Shown piece by piece: positions 15,619 through 23,603 of a DNA stretch of 44,870 bases. Made by a program: the position numbers and the translations under genes. The notes under the pieces were generated by a model. That model had not been told where the DNA came from, searched no databases, and saw nothing but the letters and a program-made list of their open reading frames with translations. How positions within the stretch are numbered: the first letter of the stretch is position 1; every line of letters begins with the position of its first letter. The DNA lies in contig JANXQX010000212.1 in the NCBI GenBank assembly GCA_025353305.1, positions 1 to 44,870 on the forward strand, given 5' to 3'. The stretch is from Holophagaceae bacterium (GTDB taxonomy: Bacteria; Acidobacteriota; Holophagae; Holophagales; Holophagaceae).

Positions 15619-16941
15619 TCAGAACACCGGCCCCCGGACGATCAGTCGGGGTTCGGTGAAGGATTCCATGGCCCAGCGCGGGCCTTCCAGGCCTTGTCCT
15701 GACGCCTTCAGGCCGCCGAAGGGCGCGGCATCCATGCGGAAGGTGGGGGGCAGGTTGAACAGCACGCAGCCGGCGTGGAGTTTTTCTTCAGCGAGCCTTT
15801 CATGTTCTGAATCCCGCGTGTACACCGAGGCCCGCAGACCGAAGCGTGTGGCAGCGGCTCGTTCCAGGCCATCTTCGAAATTTGCCACCTTCGTCAGCAC
15901 GGTGATGGGGCCGAAGAGCTCATCGCATTGCAGCGGATCGCTTTCGGAAACATTCGTGAGGATGGCGGGCGGCAGCAGTGGGCCGCTCCGTACACCGCGC
16001 AGCAGCATCACAGCCCCAGCCCGGATGGCTCGATCCAGGGAGGCATCCAGGCGCAGGGCCGTGGCCTCGTCGATCAGGGGACCCACCACAGTGGCTTCTT
16101 CCATAGGGTCGCCGCAGGGAAGTGCTTTGACCGCATCCACGAAGGCCGATGCAAAGGCATCCCACAGCTCCGCATGGATGTAGATCCGCTGGGCCTTGCA
16201 GCAGCTCTGGCCCGCCGTGGCAACGGCCGCCGGGGCCAGTGCTTTCGCGACTGCCGCAGCATCAATTCCAGCATCCAGGACCACCGCCGCATTGCCACCC
16301 ATTTCGAGAATCAAGGGTTTGCCTTCAAGAATCCTTTTCAAATGCATCCCCACCCGGTCGCTGCCAGTGAAGCTCACCAGGCTGATCCTCGCGTCGAGTG
16401 CCAGGGCTTCGGCTTCATCGGGAGGGACTTCAGCAAATTGAAGCAGATGTTCTGGTGCGCCGAGTTCGGTTCGGGCAGCTTCAAATGTCGCGAACAGGAG
16501 TTGCGAAGTACGGGGTGCCTGCGGGCAGGGTTTCCATACGGTGCTGCAACCCGCTGCGATGGCGGGAGCAAGCTTATGCAGGGCCAGATTCACGGGGAAG
16601 TTGAACGGCGTGATGGCCAGCACGGGACCCCGTGGAAGGCGTTGAAGCCGGGCCAAGCAGCCTTGGGCTCCGGCCATGAGGTCGTAGGGGATAGCTTCCT
16701 CGCCGAAGGTGGCAAGCGCGTCCTCCGTGGCCTGGAGGGTGATCAGCCCGCGTTGGATTTCGCCACGGGCCAGCGAGATGGGCTTGCCGGTTTCACTGGT
16801 GGTGAGCTGCGCAAGTTCTTCAACCGATAGTGCGATGTTTCCGCGCCAGCGCTGGAGCAATGCCCGCCGCTCATGCCGAGGTGCGCGACGCCAAATTTCG
16901 AAGGCCCTGATGGATCTGGATGTGAATAATTCAGTACTCAT
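15619..16941 (-). CDS. Aldehyde dehydrogenase family protein
   Basis: The 440-residue enzyme belongs to the NAD(P)-dependent aldehyde dehydrogenase superfamily and would oxidise an aldehyde to an acid. ITPFNFPVNLALHK and WKPCPQAP line the cofactor site. The general base Glu is in LEMGGNAAVV, the catalytic Cys is in AGQSCCKAQR, and the C-terminal motif DELFGPITVL is intact. The N-terminus is about 30-40 residues shorter than typical class members. The substrate cannot be read from sequence; semialdehyde dehydrogenases are the nearest type. Its ATG overlaps the HPt gene stop by 4 bases. Confidence 0.9.
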   Translation of the reverse strand: MSTELFTSRSIRAFEIWRRAPRHERRALLQRWRGNIALSVEELAQLTTSETGKPISLARGEIQRGLITLQATEDALATFGEEAIPYDLMAGAQGCLARLQRLPRGPVLAITPFNFPVNLALHKLAPAIAAGCSTVWKPCPQAPRTSQLLFATFEAARTELGAPEHLLQFAEVPPDEAEALALDARISLVSFTGSDRVGMHLKRILEGKPLILEMGGNAAVVLDAGIDAAAVAKALAPAAVATAGQSCCKAQRIYIHAELWDAFASAFVDAVKALPCGDPMEEATVVGPLIDEATALRLDASLDRAIRAGAVMLLRGVRSGPLLPPAILTNVSESDPLQCDELFGPITVLTKVANFEDGLERAAATRFGLRASVYTRDSEHERLAEEKLHAGCVLFNLPPTFRMDAAPFGGLKASGQGLEGPRWAMESFTEPRLIVRGPVF

Positions 16942-17303
16942 GGATGCAACCTTCGTTGTTCTTCCAACAGCGCTTCCCTGACCTTCGATGTCTCTGCATC
17001 GAATAGAGAGACCACGCTTTCGGTACCCGATAAATCCTCCATGCGGCCTGCATCTTCAAGGCGCTGGCATATGCCCTGTAGCTTGTAGGCTCCCAAACTG
17101 GCGGAAGTGCTTTTCAGCGTGTGGGCCAACTTGAAAACGGTGCGCGCGTCGCCTTCCCGATGCGCTTTCAGCAACCCTTTGACGCAGGCTGGCAATTGAT
17201 CCAAATAGATCTGGATGAGATTGCCCAACAGGCTGCCGCCGTCGTGGCCTTTGAAGGGCCGAAGCTGGTCAAGCGCAAGGGGATCAAGTGTCGGAGTGTC
17301 CAT
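16938..17303 (-). CDS. Stand-alone HPt phosphotransfer protein
   Basis: The 121-residue protein is a single histidine phosphotransfer domain. The phosphorylated histidine is His61 in KLAHTLKSTSASLGA, the HPt signature. It has a four-helix-bundle pattern and no kinase or receiver domain. It would shuttle phosphate between a hybrid sensor kinase and a response regulator, neither of which is adjacent. It is translated with the aldehyde dehydrogenase through an ATGA overlap, an odd pairing with no obvious functional link. Only a partial GAG ribosome site precedes the ATG. Confidence 0.88.
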   Translation of the reverse strand: MDTPTLDPLALDQLRPFKGHDGGSLLGNLIQIYLDQLPACVKGLLKAHREGDARTVFKLAHTLKSTSASLGAYKLQGICQRLEDAGRMEDLSGTESVVSLFDAETSKVREALLEEQRRLHP

Positions 17304-17338
17304 GGGAACTCATTAGGCTAACGCCATTTCAAATTTCC

Positions 17339-17395
17339 GATTTTCGATTGTCGGTCAAAGTCCGCCCATTCTCCATCGTGTGGCAATCGAAAATC
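17339..17395. repeat. Heptamer-periodic inverted repeat G (HPt-arfB gap)
   Basis: GATTTTCGATTG at 17339-17350 and CAATCGAAAATC at 17384-17395 are a perfect 12-base inverted repeat. Around the left arm the sequence steps by 7 bases (ATTTCCG, ATTTTCG, ATTGTCG). It lies in the divergent gap and is AT-rich, unlike islands A-F. Confidence 0.65.
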
Positions 17396-17432
17396 AATAA
17401 TCCTTCCAATTCTGCCCATTCACTCGACCGCC

Positions 17433-17873
17433 ATGGGATCATCGCCCATGGCTGATCCCATTCAAGTCAATGAACGGGTTTTTGTGCCAGAACGGGCTCA
17501 AAAACTGAAGGCTGTCCGCAGCGGCGGGCCAGGCGGGCAGAACGTCAACAAGGTTTCCAACAAAGCCGAGCTGCGCATCGATCTTGCCCTGATCGAAGGT
17601 TTGGATGAGGGAGCGCTCGCCCGCCTGCGCCATCTGGTCCGAAACCAGGTGGATGCCGATGGCCTCTGGATGATGAGCAGTGACCGTTTCAGGGACTTGC
17701 CAAAGAACATCGAAGACAATCGCGCCAAGGCCATAGCAGTCATCGCAGAAGCCCTTGTGGTCCCAAAAACCCGGCATAAGACCCGCCCCTCCAAGGGGAG
17801 CAAAGAGCGCCGAATTGAATCCAAGAAACGCATCGGAGCCGTGAAGGCCGGACGTCAAGGTTCCTGGGATTGA
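17433..17873 (+). CDS. arfB: Alternative ribosome rescue factor ArfB (YaeJ type)
   Basis: The 146-residue protein is a peptidyl-tRNA hydrolase that frees ribosomes stalled without a stop codon. The catalytic GGQ (about residues 34-36) lies in SGGPGGQNVNKVSNKAEL, the release-factor domain 3 signature. There is no codon-recognition domain. The basic C-terminal tail (TRHKTRPSKGSKERRIESKK) is the part of ArfB that enters the empty mRNA channel. An internal ATG at 17448 is an equally plausible start; neither has a clear ribosome site. A truncated RF2 is unlikely because of the tail. Confidence 0.93.
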   Translation: MGSSPMADPIQVNERVFVPERAQKLKAVRSGGPGGQNVNKVSNKAELRIDLALIEGLDEGALARLRHLVRNQVDADGLWMMSSDRFRDLPKNIEDNRAKAIAVIAEALVVPKTRHKTRPSKGSKERRIESKKRIGAVKAGRQGSWD

Positions 17874-17961
17874 CCACGCCTACACTCGGAAAGACCAGAG
17901 GTCGTAACCTTAATCGTTGTGGTAAATCGGCTTGATTACCTGGTGAGGAACCAGCGAAAAA

Positions 17962-18008
17962 GGCCATTACAGAACAACCAGAATTGATTTGGTTGTCTTG
18001 CAATGGCC
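17962..18008. repeat. Imperfect 19-bp hairpin in arfB-DUF465 gap
   Basis: Two 19-base arms, GGCCATTACAGAACAACCA at 17962-17980 and its approximate complement at 17990-18008, differ at three positions. No T-run follows on either strand. The rest of the 170-base gap (17874-18044) shows only a weaker GGTAAATC/GATTACC hairpin. Confidence 0.6.
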
Positions 18009-18044
18009 CTGATGGCGAACTGGGTGGATTATTTGTAATGGTCC

Positions 18045-18272
18045 CTACTGATCCCTGCTTACTTCCTGGATGATGTGATAGATGCGCTCCTTGGCACGAA
18101 GCTTGATTTTTTTGAGTTCAACTTCTTCCAAGGATTCCTGGGCGGAAAGTCGTGACTTGGTGCGGAGACGTCCAAGCCGTTCATCGGCCGCACGGTGCTC
18201 CTCCATGAGCTTGCGGAATTCAAAATGCTCCTTCATGAGTTTTTCTTGAACATCAGGACGCAGGAAATCCAT
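18045..18272 (-). CDS. DUF465/YdcH-like small protein
   Basis: The 75-residue charged helical protein has the EEVELKKIKLRAKERIYHII ending typical of the DUF465 (YdcH) family, and an N-terminal EHFEFRKLMEEHRAADERL helix. Members form short antiparallel coiled coils; their role is not established. I chose the ATG at 18272 because GGAGG lies six bases upstream. An in-frame ATG at 18353 would add 27 residues without homology-like character. It is transcribed divergently from the ABC ATPase gene. Confidence 0.82.
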   Translation of the reverse strand: MDFLRPDVQEKLMKEHFEFRKLMEEHRAADERLGRLRTKSRLSAQESLEEVELKKIKLRAKERIYHIIQEVSRDQ

Positions 18273-18464
18273 AGGAACCTCCAGAAACCGCCTCGGCGAG
18301 GCGGGTGGTTTATCTGATCCAAGATGTCTGAATGAACCGAAGGTACGCTCCAATTCAGGTGCGTCAAGGGATGAAAAAGTGGCATGGGCGCAAAGGTTGC
18401 CTTGAGGGTGGAAAGTAAGGAATTTCCGTTAGGAAAGCCGCCTTTCATAGTCCATCCTCGTGCC

Positions 18465-19403
18465 ATGTCCCTTGTGGTGGATCAGTTGAGCTTAGCGCGC
18501 GCGGATGGAGTTCGGCTCCTGGCTCCTCTCAATCTGGCGCTTGCGCCGGGGGACCGCCTGGGTCTGGTGGGAGAATCCGGATCGGGGAAAAGCCTGCTCG
18601 TCCAGGCGATCTTTGGTGTGTTGCCCCTGGGCGTCCAACAGACAGGTGGCTCGATTAGCGCCTACGGAACGGCATTGGATCGCTCGAGCCGGGACCGGGA
18701 TCGCATCCGGGGCCGCCGCTTGGCTTGGGTACCCCAGGACCCCCTCCAAGCCCTCAACCCATTCCTCCGGGCGCAAGATCAATTGGCTTTGCTGCCGGGC
18801 ATCCATCTTGACGAATCATGCAGCCAGGCAATCGCGCGTCTCACGCCGCTCCTCGAGCGTTTGCGCCTGCCCAGCGACAAGGCCTTCTTGAGAAAATATC
18901 CCCATGAGCTTAGCGGCGGCCAGCGCCAGCGCCTTTTGCTGGCCCAAGCCCTCAGCTGCGATCCGGACCTGCTGGTGTTGGACGAACCCACCACAGCTTT
19001 GGATCCCACGGTGCAGGCGGACTTCCTTTCACTGATGCTGGAATTGCAGGCCGAACGCGCTTTAGGCTACCTCTGGATCAGCCATGATCTTGGCGTCGTA
19101 GCCTCCGTTACAGAGCGACTGATGGTGCTCTATGGTGGCGAAGCGATGGAGGCCGGCCCTACCAAGCGCCTTCTCCAAGAACCGCGCCACCCCTACACCC
19201 AGAGGCTGCTGCAAGCCGCCAAGCGGGAGCCCAGCCTAGAGGCGGGATTCCTTCCTGGGCCAGCCGAGCGTTCCAAAGGTTGTCCGTTCCAGCCCCGATG
19301 CCAGAAGGTCCAGGCCAGATGCGCATCTTGGGAGGGGTGGAAGGGGACCATGGAAGATGGGTACAGGTGCGAATCAGAGCTGGAAGGGCCGTCCCTGCTG
19401 TGA
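18465..19403 (+). CDS. Opp/Dpp-type ABC transporter ATPase
   Basis: The ~312-residue ATPase has Walker A GESGSGKS, Q-loop VPQDPLQALNP, signature LSGGQRQRL, Walker B LLVLDEPTTALD and H-loop ISHDLGV. The C-terminal RHPYTQRLLQA with the cysteine-rich CPFQPRCQKVQARC is the oligopeptide/dipeptide (DppD/OppD) C-terminal motif, which in some homologues binds an iron-sulfur cluster. No permease, binding protein or second ATPase is in the window, so its partners must be elsewhere. The ATG at 18465 begins the conserved domain but lacks a clear ribosome site; an in-frame ATG at 18384 exists. guaB starts 38 bases downstream. Confidence 0.88.
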   Translation: MSLVVDQLSLARADGVRLLAPLNLALAPGDRLGLVGESGSGKSLLVQAIFGVLPLGVQQTGGSISAYGTALDRSSRDRDRIRGRRLAWVPQDPLQALNPFLRAQDQLALLPGIHLDESCSQAIARLTPLLERLRLPSDKAFLRKYPHELSGGQRQRLLLAQALSCDPDLLVLDEPTTALDPTVQADFLSLMLELQAERALGYLWISHDLGVVASVTERLMVLYGGEAMEAGPTKRLLQEPRHPYTQRLLQAAKREPSLEAGFLPGPAERSKGCPFQPRCQKVQARCASWEGWKGTMEDGYRCESELEGPSLL

Positions 19404-19441
19404 GAGCATGAATTGCAAGGTTCCGCTACCTGTGGACCGGA

Positions 19442-20914
19442 ATGGATGAGCCCATGCTGACCTTGCCCTTGATGGAAGCCCTGACGTTCGACGACGTGCT
19501 GCTGGTGCCTGGTTTTTCGAGCACGCATCCTAACGCCGTGGACCTGGGCACACAGCTCACGAAGGACATCCGTCTCAATATTCCGCTGCTCTCCGCAGCC
19601 ATGGACACGGTGACGGAAAGTCGCATGGCCATTGCATTGGCGCAACTCGGTGGCATGGGCATCATCCACAAAAACCTGAGCATCGACGACCAGTCCGAGG
19701 AAGTCGACAAGGTGAAGCGTTCAGAATCAGGCATGATCACCAACCCCATCACCATCACGCCGGACGCGCCCATCCGCGACGCCGAAGCGCTGATGGCCAA
19801 GTACAAGATCAGCGGAGTGCCGGTGGTTCAAGGACACAAATTGGTCGGCATCCTCACCAACCGCGATTTACGGTTCGAGACCCGCTGGGACTTGCCTGTT
19901 TCCGAGGCCATGACCAAAGAGAAACTCATCACCGTCCCTGTGGGCACGACCTTGCAGGAAGCCCAGGCGATCCTGCAGAAACACCGCATTGAAAAGCTGC
20001 TCGTGGTGGACGCGCAGGGAGCCTTGAAGGGCCTCATCACTGTCAAGGACATCGAGAAATCCATCAACTATCCCAGCGCCTGCAAGGACGGTTTCGGCCG
20101 CCTGCGCGTGGGCGCCGCCATTGGTGTCGGCAAGGACCTGCAGGACCGCGCCAAAGCCCTGGTGGACGCCAAGGTGGACGTTCTCTGCCTGGACAGTTCC
20201 CACGGCCACAGCCAGGGCATCCTGGATGCGCTCAGGATGCTGAAAAGAGCGCTCCCGGATACCTCTATCATCGCGGGCAATGTCGCCACCTACCAAGGCG
20301 CGAAAGATCTCATCGAAGCCGGGGCTTCCGCAGTGAAAGTGGGAATCGGGCCTGGTTCCATCTGCACGACTCGCATCGTCACCGGCGCAGGAATGCCGCA
20401 AATAACCGCAGTGTCTGAAGCCAGCCGCGCTTGCCGCGAAGCCGGTGTGCCTTGCGTCGCCGATGGCGGCATCAAGTTCAGCGGCGACATCGCCAAGGCC
20501 GTGGCCGCTGGCGCGGACGCCGTGATGATCGGCAGCCTGTTCGCGGGCACGGACGAGGCGCCGGGGGAAACCATTTTCTACAGTGGCCGCACGTTCAAGA
20601 CCTACCGGGGCATGGGCTCCCTGGGCGCCATGAAAAAGGGCTCCGCCGACCGCTATTTCCAGGAAGGCAAGGACGACGCGAAGCTGGTCCCTGAGGGCAT
20701 CGAAGGACAGGTCCCCTACAAGGGCAAGATGGGCGATCTGGTCACGCAGCTCATGGGCGGCCTGCGCGCTGGCATGGGCCTGAGCGGAGGCAAAGACATC
20801 GCGGACTTCCAGGCCAAGGCGCAGTTCGTGAGGATCAGCAGCGCGGGGCTCCGCGAAAGCCACGCCCACGACGTGATGATCACCAAGGAAGCGCCGAATT
20901 ACCGGATGGATTAG
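19442..20914 (+). CDS. guaB: Inosine-5'-monophosphate dehydrogenase
   Basis: The 490-residue enzyme oxidises IMP to XMP, the committed step to GMP. It starts with [18 protein letters not shown], then two CBS domains (about residues 97-215). The catalytic Cys is in [15 protein letters not shown], and the flap follows [16 protein letters not shown]. Length matches bacterial GuaB. An internal ATG at 19454, preceded by GGATGAG, may be the true start. A long imperfect hairpin begins on its stop codon. The gene may be read through from the upstream ABC ATPase. Confidence 0.97.
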   Translation: MDEPMLTLPLMEALTFDDVLLVPGFSSTHPNAVDLGTQLTKDIRLNIPLLSAAMDTVTESRMAIALAQLGGMGIIHKNLSIDDQSEEVDKVKRSESGMITNPITITPDAPIRDAEALMAKYKISGVPVVQGHKLVGILTNRDLRFETRWDLPVSEAMTKEKLITVPVGTTLQEAQAILQKHRIEKLLVVDAQGALKGLITVKDIEKSINYPSACKDGFGRLRVGAAIGVGKDLQDRAKALVDAKVDVLCLDSSHGHSQGILDALRMLKRALPDTSIIAGNVATYQGAKDLIEAGASAVKVGIGPGSICTTRIVTGAGMPQITAVSEASRACREAGVPCVADGGIKFSGDIAKAVAAGADAVMIGSLFAGTDEAPGETIFYSGRTFKTYRGMGSLGAMKKGSADRYFQEGKDDAKLVPEGIEGQVPYKGKMGDLVTQLMGGLRAGMGLSGGKDIADFQAKAQFVRISSAGLRESHAHDVMITKEAPNYRMD

Positions 20915-20967
20915 GGGCCGTTGCGCCTTGACCAGCGCTTTTCTGGCCAAGGCGTTACGGCCCCTTA
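20912..20967 (+). terminator. Long imperfect hairpin at guaB stop codon
   Basis: Starting on the TAG stop, GGGGCCGT pairs with ACGGCCCC, CGCCTTG with CAAGGCG, and CCAG with CTGG, giving about 19 pairs with small internal loops. No U-run follows, so it is not a standard intrinsic terminator. Both ends (GGCCGTTGC, GTTACGGCC) resemble those of the hairpin at 17962-18008. Confidence 0.55.
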
Positions 20968-21002
20968 TGTCGGCCAATAGGGCTGGAGCGGTGGGTGATT
21001 CT

Positions 21003-21091
21003 CCGAAGAAAGTCGAAGCGCTTAAATGCCCCCATTACCGGTCACAGGCCGACGCGATGGATGGTGCTTCGAAAGAAGGTCGAAGGTGTTA
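21003..21091. repeat. Imperfect direct repeat in guaB-GNAT gap
   Basis: Two copies of about 22 bases, 21003-21024 and 21069-21091, share the pattern CGAA..AA.GTCGAAG....TTA. The second is followed by CGACCT, forming an AGGTCG/CGACCT hairpin. No gene is evident in 20968-21118. Confidence 0.45.
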
Positions 21092-21118
21092 CGACCTAAG
21101 CCTTCCTTCACTCATTAC

Positions 21119-21931
21119 TCATAATTCCCTCACCAATTCAAGCTTTGGATAGGCCACGCGGAAACCCATTTTCTGCAGATTGACCTGGGAATGTCCGTGG
21201 GGCGCCGTGGCACTGCAGGCGAGGGTGCAGCCCAATGCCTTGGCGAAGGCCAGACGCGCGTGGATCATCGCGCATTGCCCACCAAGTCCTCGGAATTTCG
21301 GGCGTACCGAAGTGCCTGAAAGGGCCGCGGTGCCTTCGTAAATACCGACGGTTCCAGCGCCCACGGGCTCGTTATCCAGGAAGGCCAGAAAGCAAATGGT
21401 CCCCTTTGCTTCGGTGGTCGGCAGCATGATCCCGAGTCCATCGTCGCTGAGTTCGTCGCGATCGAAAAAGCCTGCGGCCACCACGCTGGCGAAGCGTTTT
21501 TCTTCGCCCGGCTCGATGGGCCTCACCATTATTTCTGGCGCCGGGTTCGACGGCAGTTCCTCCAGTTCGCGCATCCATACCTGCTGGAACATCTGAAGGC
21601 GATAGCCGCGTTTGGACAGCAATATGTAGAGGCCTGGATCCGCGCCCGCACTGAGTTCAAGTACCGTGGGGCGGCCGAGGATGGTTTCCAACGCCTCCAG
21701 GTCTTCTTCTTTCATGGGCCCGTCCAGCCCGAGCGCGAGGCCCTGGTTCAGCATGTGTCCAGGTCCCAAGTACACCGCGAAAGCGCCCCGTTCCGGGTTT
21801 CCGATGCGCTCGCAACGCGCGCCGGATTCTGGATTCATTCGGGCTTGGGCCTCCGCCATAGCCTGGTTCTGGGCAGCCTGGGCGAATTCGAGGCGGCGGC
21901 AGAGGGATTGCAAATCGAGTTGTGAGTTCAT
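21119..21931 (-). CDS. GNAT family N-acetyltransferase
   Basis: The 270-residue protein has a C-terminal GNAT fold (about residues 135-270). Its acetyl-CoA loop is VRPKFRGLGGQCAMIHARLA, and the central FLAFLDNEPVGAGTVGI strand and C-terminal NLQKMGFRVAYPKLELV are typical. The N-terminal half (YLGPGHMLNQGLALGLDGP and onward) resembles N-terminal extensions in some GNAT proteins of unknown substrate. The substrate cannot be inferred from the neighbours, guaB and rnpB. No clear ribosome site was found before the ATG. It is transcribed toward guaB. Confidence 0.85.
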   Translation of the reverse strand: MNSQLDLQSLCRRLEFAQAAQNQAMAEAQARMNPESGARCERIGNPERGAFAVYLGPGHMLNQGLALGLDGPMKEEDLEALETILGRPTVLELSAGADPGLYILLSKRGYRLQMFQQVWMRELEELPSNPAPEIMVRPIEPGEEKRFASVVAAGFFDRDELSDDGLGIMLPTTEAKGTICFLAFLDNEPVGAGTVGIYEGTAALSGTSVRPKFRGLGGQCAMIHARLAFAKALGCTLACSATAPHGHSQVNLQKMGFRVAYPKLELVREL

Positions 21932-22111
21932 GAGTGTTCATTCCTTTTCGTTCAGTTGAGTTTCGCCGCACGCATCGCGCGGCCTTCAGCATGCATGCGT
22001 CCTTGAGCTAGGCCCTGACGGGGCCCTCAGCAGGGTCCAGGCGACACGCGAACGATTGGGAGGGAGAACAGAGGCCTACTCGAAAGAAGTATCCAGCATA
22101 GCGGAAAATTG

Positions 22112-22290
22112 AAAAACACCACGCGGAGGAGGGTTCCCGCCTCTGCGAGTGGAACGAACAGGAGCGCGTACACGCGCGATAGGCGGGAGCGGAGGAGCGG
22201 AGAGAAGCGGAGAATAGCGACTTGGTCAATATCTTGTGGGTTTCCCCAGCTACCCTCCGTTTACTCCGCTACTCTCCGCGTGGTGTTTTT
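22112..22290. mobile_element. 179-bp MITE-like inverted-repeat element next to rnpB
   Basis: Perfect 17-base terminal inverted repeats AAAAACACCACGCGGAG lie at 22112-22128 and, complementary, 22274-22290. Inside, TCCCGCCT/AGGCGGGA and GCGCGT/ACGCGC form nested stems. GCGGAGAGAAGCGGAGAATA (22197-22216) nearly complements 22261-22280. No ORF and no clear target duplication are seen. Confidence 0.6.
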
Positions 22291-22301
22291 AATCAACAAA
22301 G

Positions 22302-22325
22302 CACGGCCCTCTTGCGAGGGCCGTG
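22302..22325 (-). terminator. Terminator hairpin of rnpB
   Basis: On the minus strand CACGGCCCT and AGGGCCGTG form a 9-bp stem with a 6-base loop directly after the RNA 3' end, followed by CTTTGTTG, a weak T-rich tail. Confidence 0.75.
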
Positions 22326-22693
22326 GTGGATCGGTAAGCCGGATTCTGTCCACCCTTTTAGGGCCGTGACGTCATTCCTCTGGGACCCGCATCGCTGCTG
22401 GCCTCTAGCAACCTACCCGCCGGCTCGATCGGGCCAATCCTCACTGATCGCTCAGCACGCCGGCTTATTTGGTCTTGCTCCGTGAGGGGTTTACCATGCC
22501 CGCCCTGTCACCAGCGCGGCGGTGGGCTCTTACCCCACCCTTTCACCCTTGCCTGTGCTCCGAGAAGCCATCGGCGGTCTGCTCTCTGTTGCACTTTCCG
22601 TCGGATCACTCCGCCCTGGCGTTACCAGGCTCACTGCCCTGCGGAGTCCGGACTTTCCTCTGCCCTTGCGAACAGCGACGCCCTGATCCACGG
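22326..22693 (-). ncRNA. rnpB: RNase P RNA, class A
   Basis: Read on the minus strand, the 5' conserved GAGGAAAGTCCGGACTCC and the 3' conserved GACAGAATCCGGCTTA flank a core typical of bacterial RNase P RNA. The ends pair as helix P1: GTGGATC near 22691 with GATCCAC near 22332. The length of about 368 nucleotides fits class A. This is the catalytic RNA that trims tRNA 5' leaders. The exact 5' end may be a few bases further upstream. A strong hairpin follows the 3' end. Confidence 0.95.
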
Positions 22694-22797
22694 GTTCAGG
22701 CTAGCAGGTTTGGGCAGAGGCCTATGGGTTGTCGGCTGGTGGAAAGTGCTGGTCACACGCAACCCCGTCAGGACGTCACAAGGCACTGGAGGCACAG

Positions 22798-23523
22798 ATG
22801 CGTTGGTGGCCTGGATTTGGAATGCTCGGCGCAGCACTGGCCGGTGGATTGAACGGGCAAACGCCCACACCGGTGGTGGTGGAGCTCTTCACGTCCGAAG
22901 GCTGCTCCAGCTGCCCGCCCGCAGATGAGCAGCTCCTGCGCCTCCTAAGGGACCAGCCCGTGCCCGGCGCACGCATCATCCCCCTGAGCTTCCACGTGGA
23001 CTATTGGGATGGCCTGGGATGGCAGGACCCCTTCTCCTCCCGGGATAACACCGAACGCCAACGTGGGTACAACCGGACCCTCAGGGATCGCTCCGCCTAC
23101 ACGCCCCAAATGGTGGTGGATGGCAGCGCAGGATTCATCGGGAGCGATGGGCAAGCCGCGGAAAGGGCCGTGGCGGACGCGGTGAAGCGCACACATCTGG
23201 TGGTCGTGCTGCAGCGGGCCGAGGGTGGGCTGAGGGTGGCCATCCCGACCTCCAGCGAAGCGGCTGATCTGGTGCTCATCATTTCCGAGAGCCACCTGGA
23301 CAGCCGGGTCCTCCGCGGGGAGAACGCCGGCCGCAGGCTGCAGCACGCCGCCGTGGTGCGCAGTTTGAAGGTCGTGGCCAAGCTCAGAGCCGGGCAAGCC
23401 TACCAGGCCGACCTTCCCCTTGAGCTGTCGCACGATTGGCGGCGGAATCAGCTCCAGGCGGTCCTGCTGGTGCAGGACCCAAGCACCCGCAGGATCCTGG
23501 GAGCTGCCGCCTTGAAGCTTTGA
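22798..23523 (+). CDS. Secreted thioredoxin-like protein, DUF1223 family
   Basis: The 241-residue protein begins with a hydrophobic leader (MRWWPGFGMLGAALAGGLNG, about residues 1-20), so it is probably exported. It then shows VVELFTSEGCSSCPPADEQL, the CxxC thioredoxin-like motif of DUF1223, and IPLSFHVDYWDGLGWQDPF, also typical. The family's function is not established; a periplasmic redox role is inferred from the CxxC. GGAGG lies a few bases before the ATG at 22798; an upstream in-frame ATG at 22729 falls close to the rnpB promoter region and lacks such a site. Its coding start is divergent from rnpB. Confidence 0.88.
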   Translation: MRWWPGFGMLGAALAGGLNGQTPTPVVVELFTSEGCSSCPPADEQLLRLLRDQPVPGARIIPLSFHVDYWDGLGWQDPFSSRDNTERQRGYNRTLRDRSAYTPQMVVDGSAGFIGSDGQAAERAVADAVKRTHLVVVLQRAEGGLRVAIPTSSEAADLVLIISESHLDSRVLRGENAGRRLQHAAVVRSLKVVAKLRAGQAYQADLPLELSHDWRRNQLQAVLLVQDPSTRRILGAAALKL

Positions 23524-23603
23524 CCCATGCAGGAACCAGGCCTCCCTCACGCAAGCGCCCATGCTGCACCTATCCACAAACCTGAATCCGCCGCGGAGCG
23601 AGC

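Noticed and set aside
22469..22928. Plus-strand ORFs across the RNase P RNA region
   Set aside because: The conserved RNase P RNA segments on the minus strand explain the sequence; these frames have no protein-like features.
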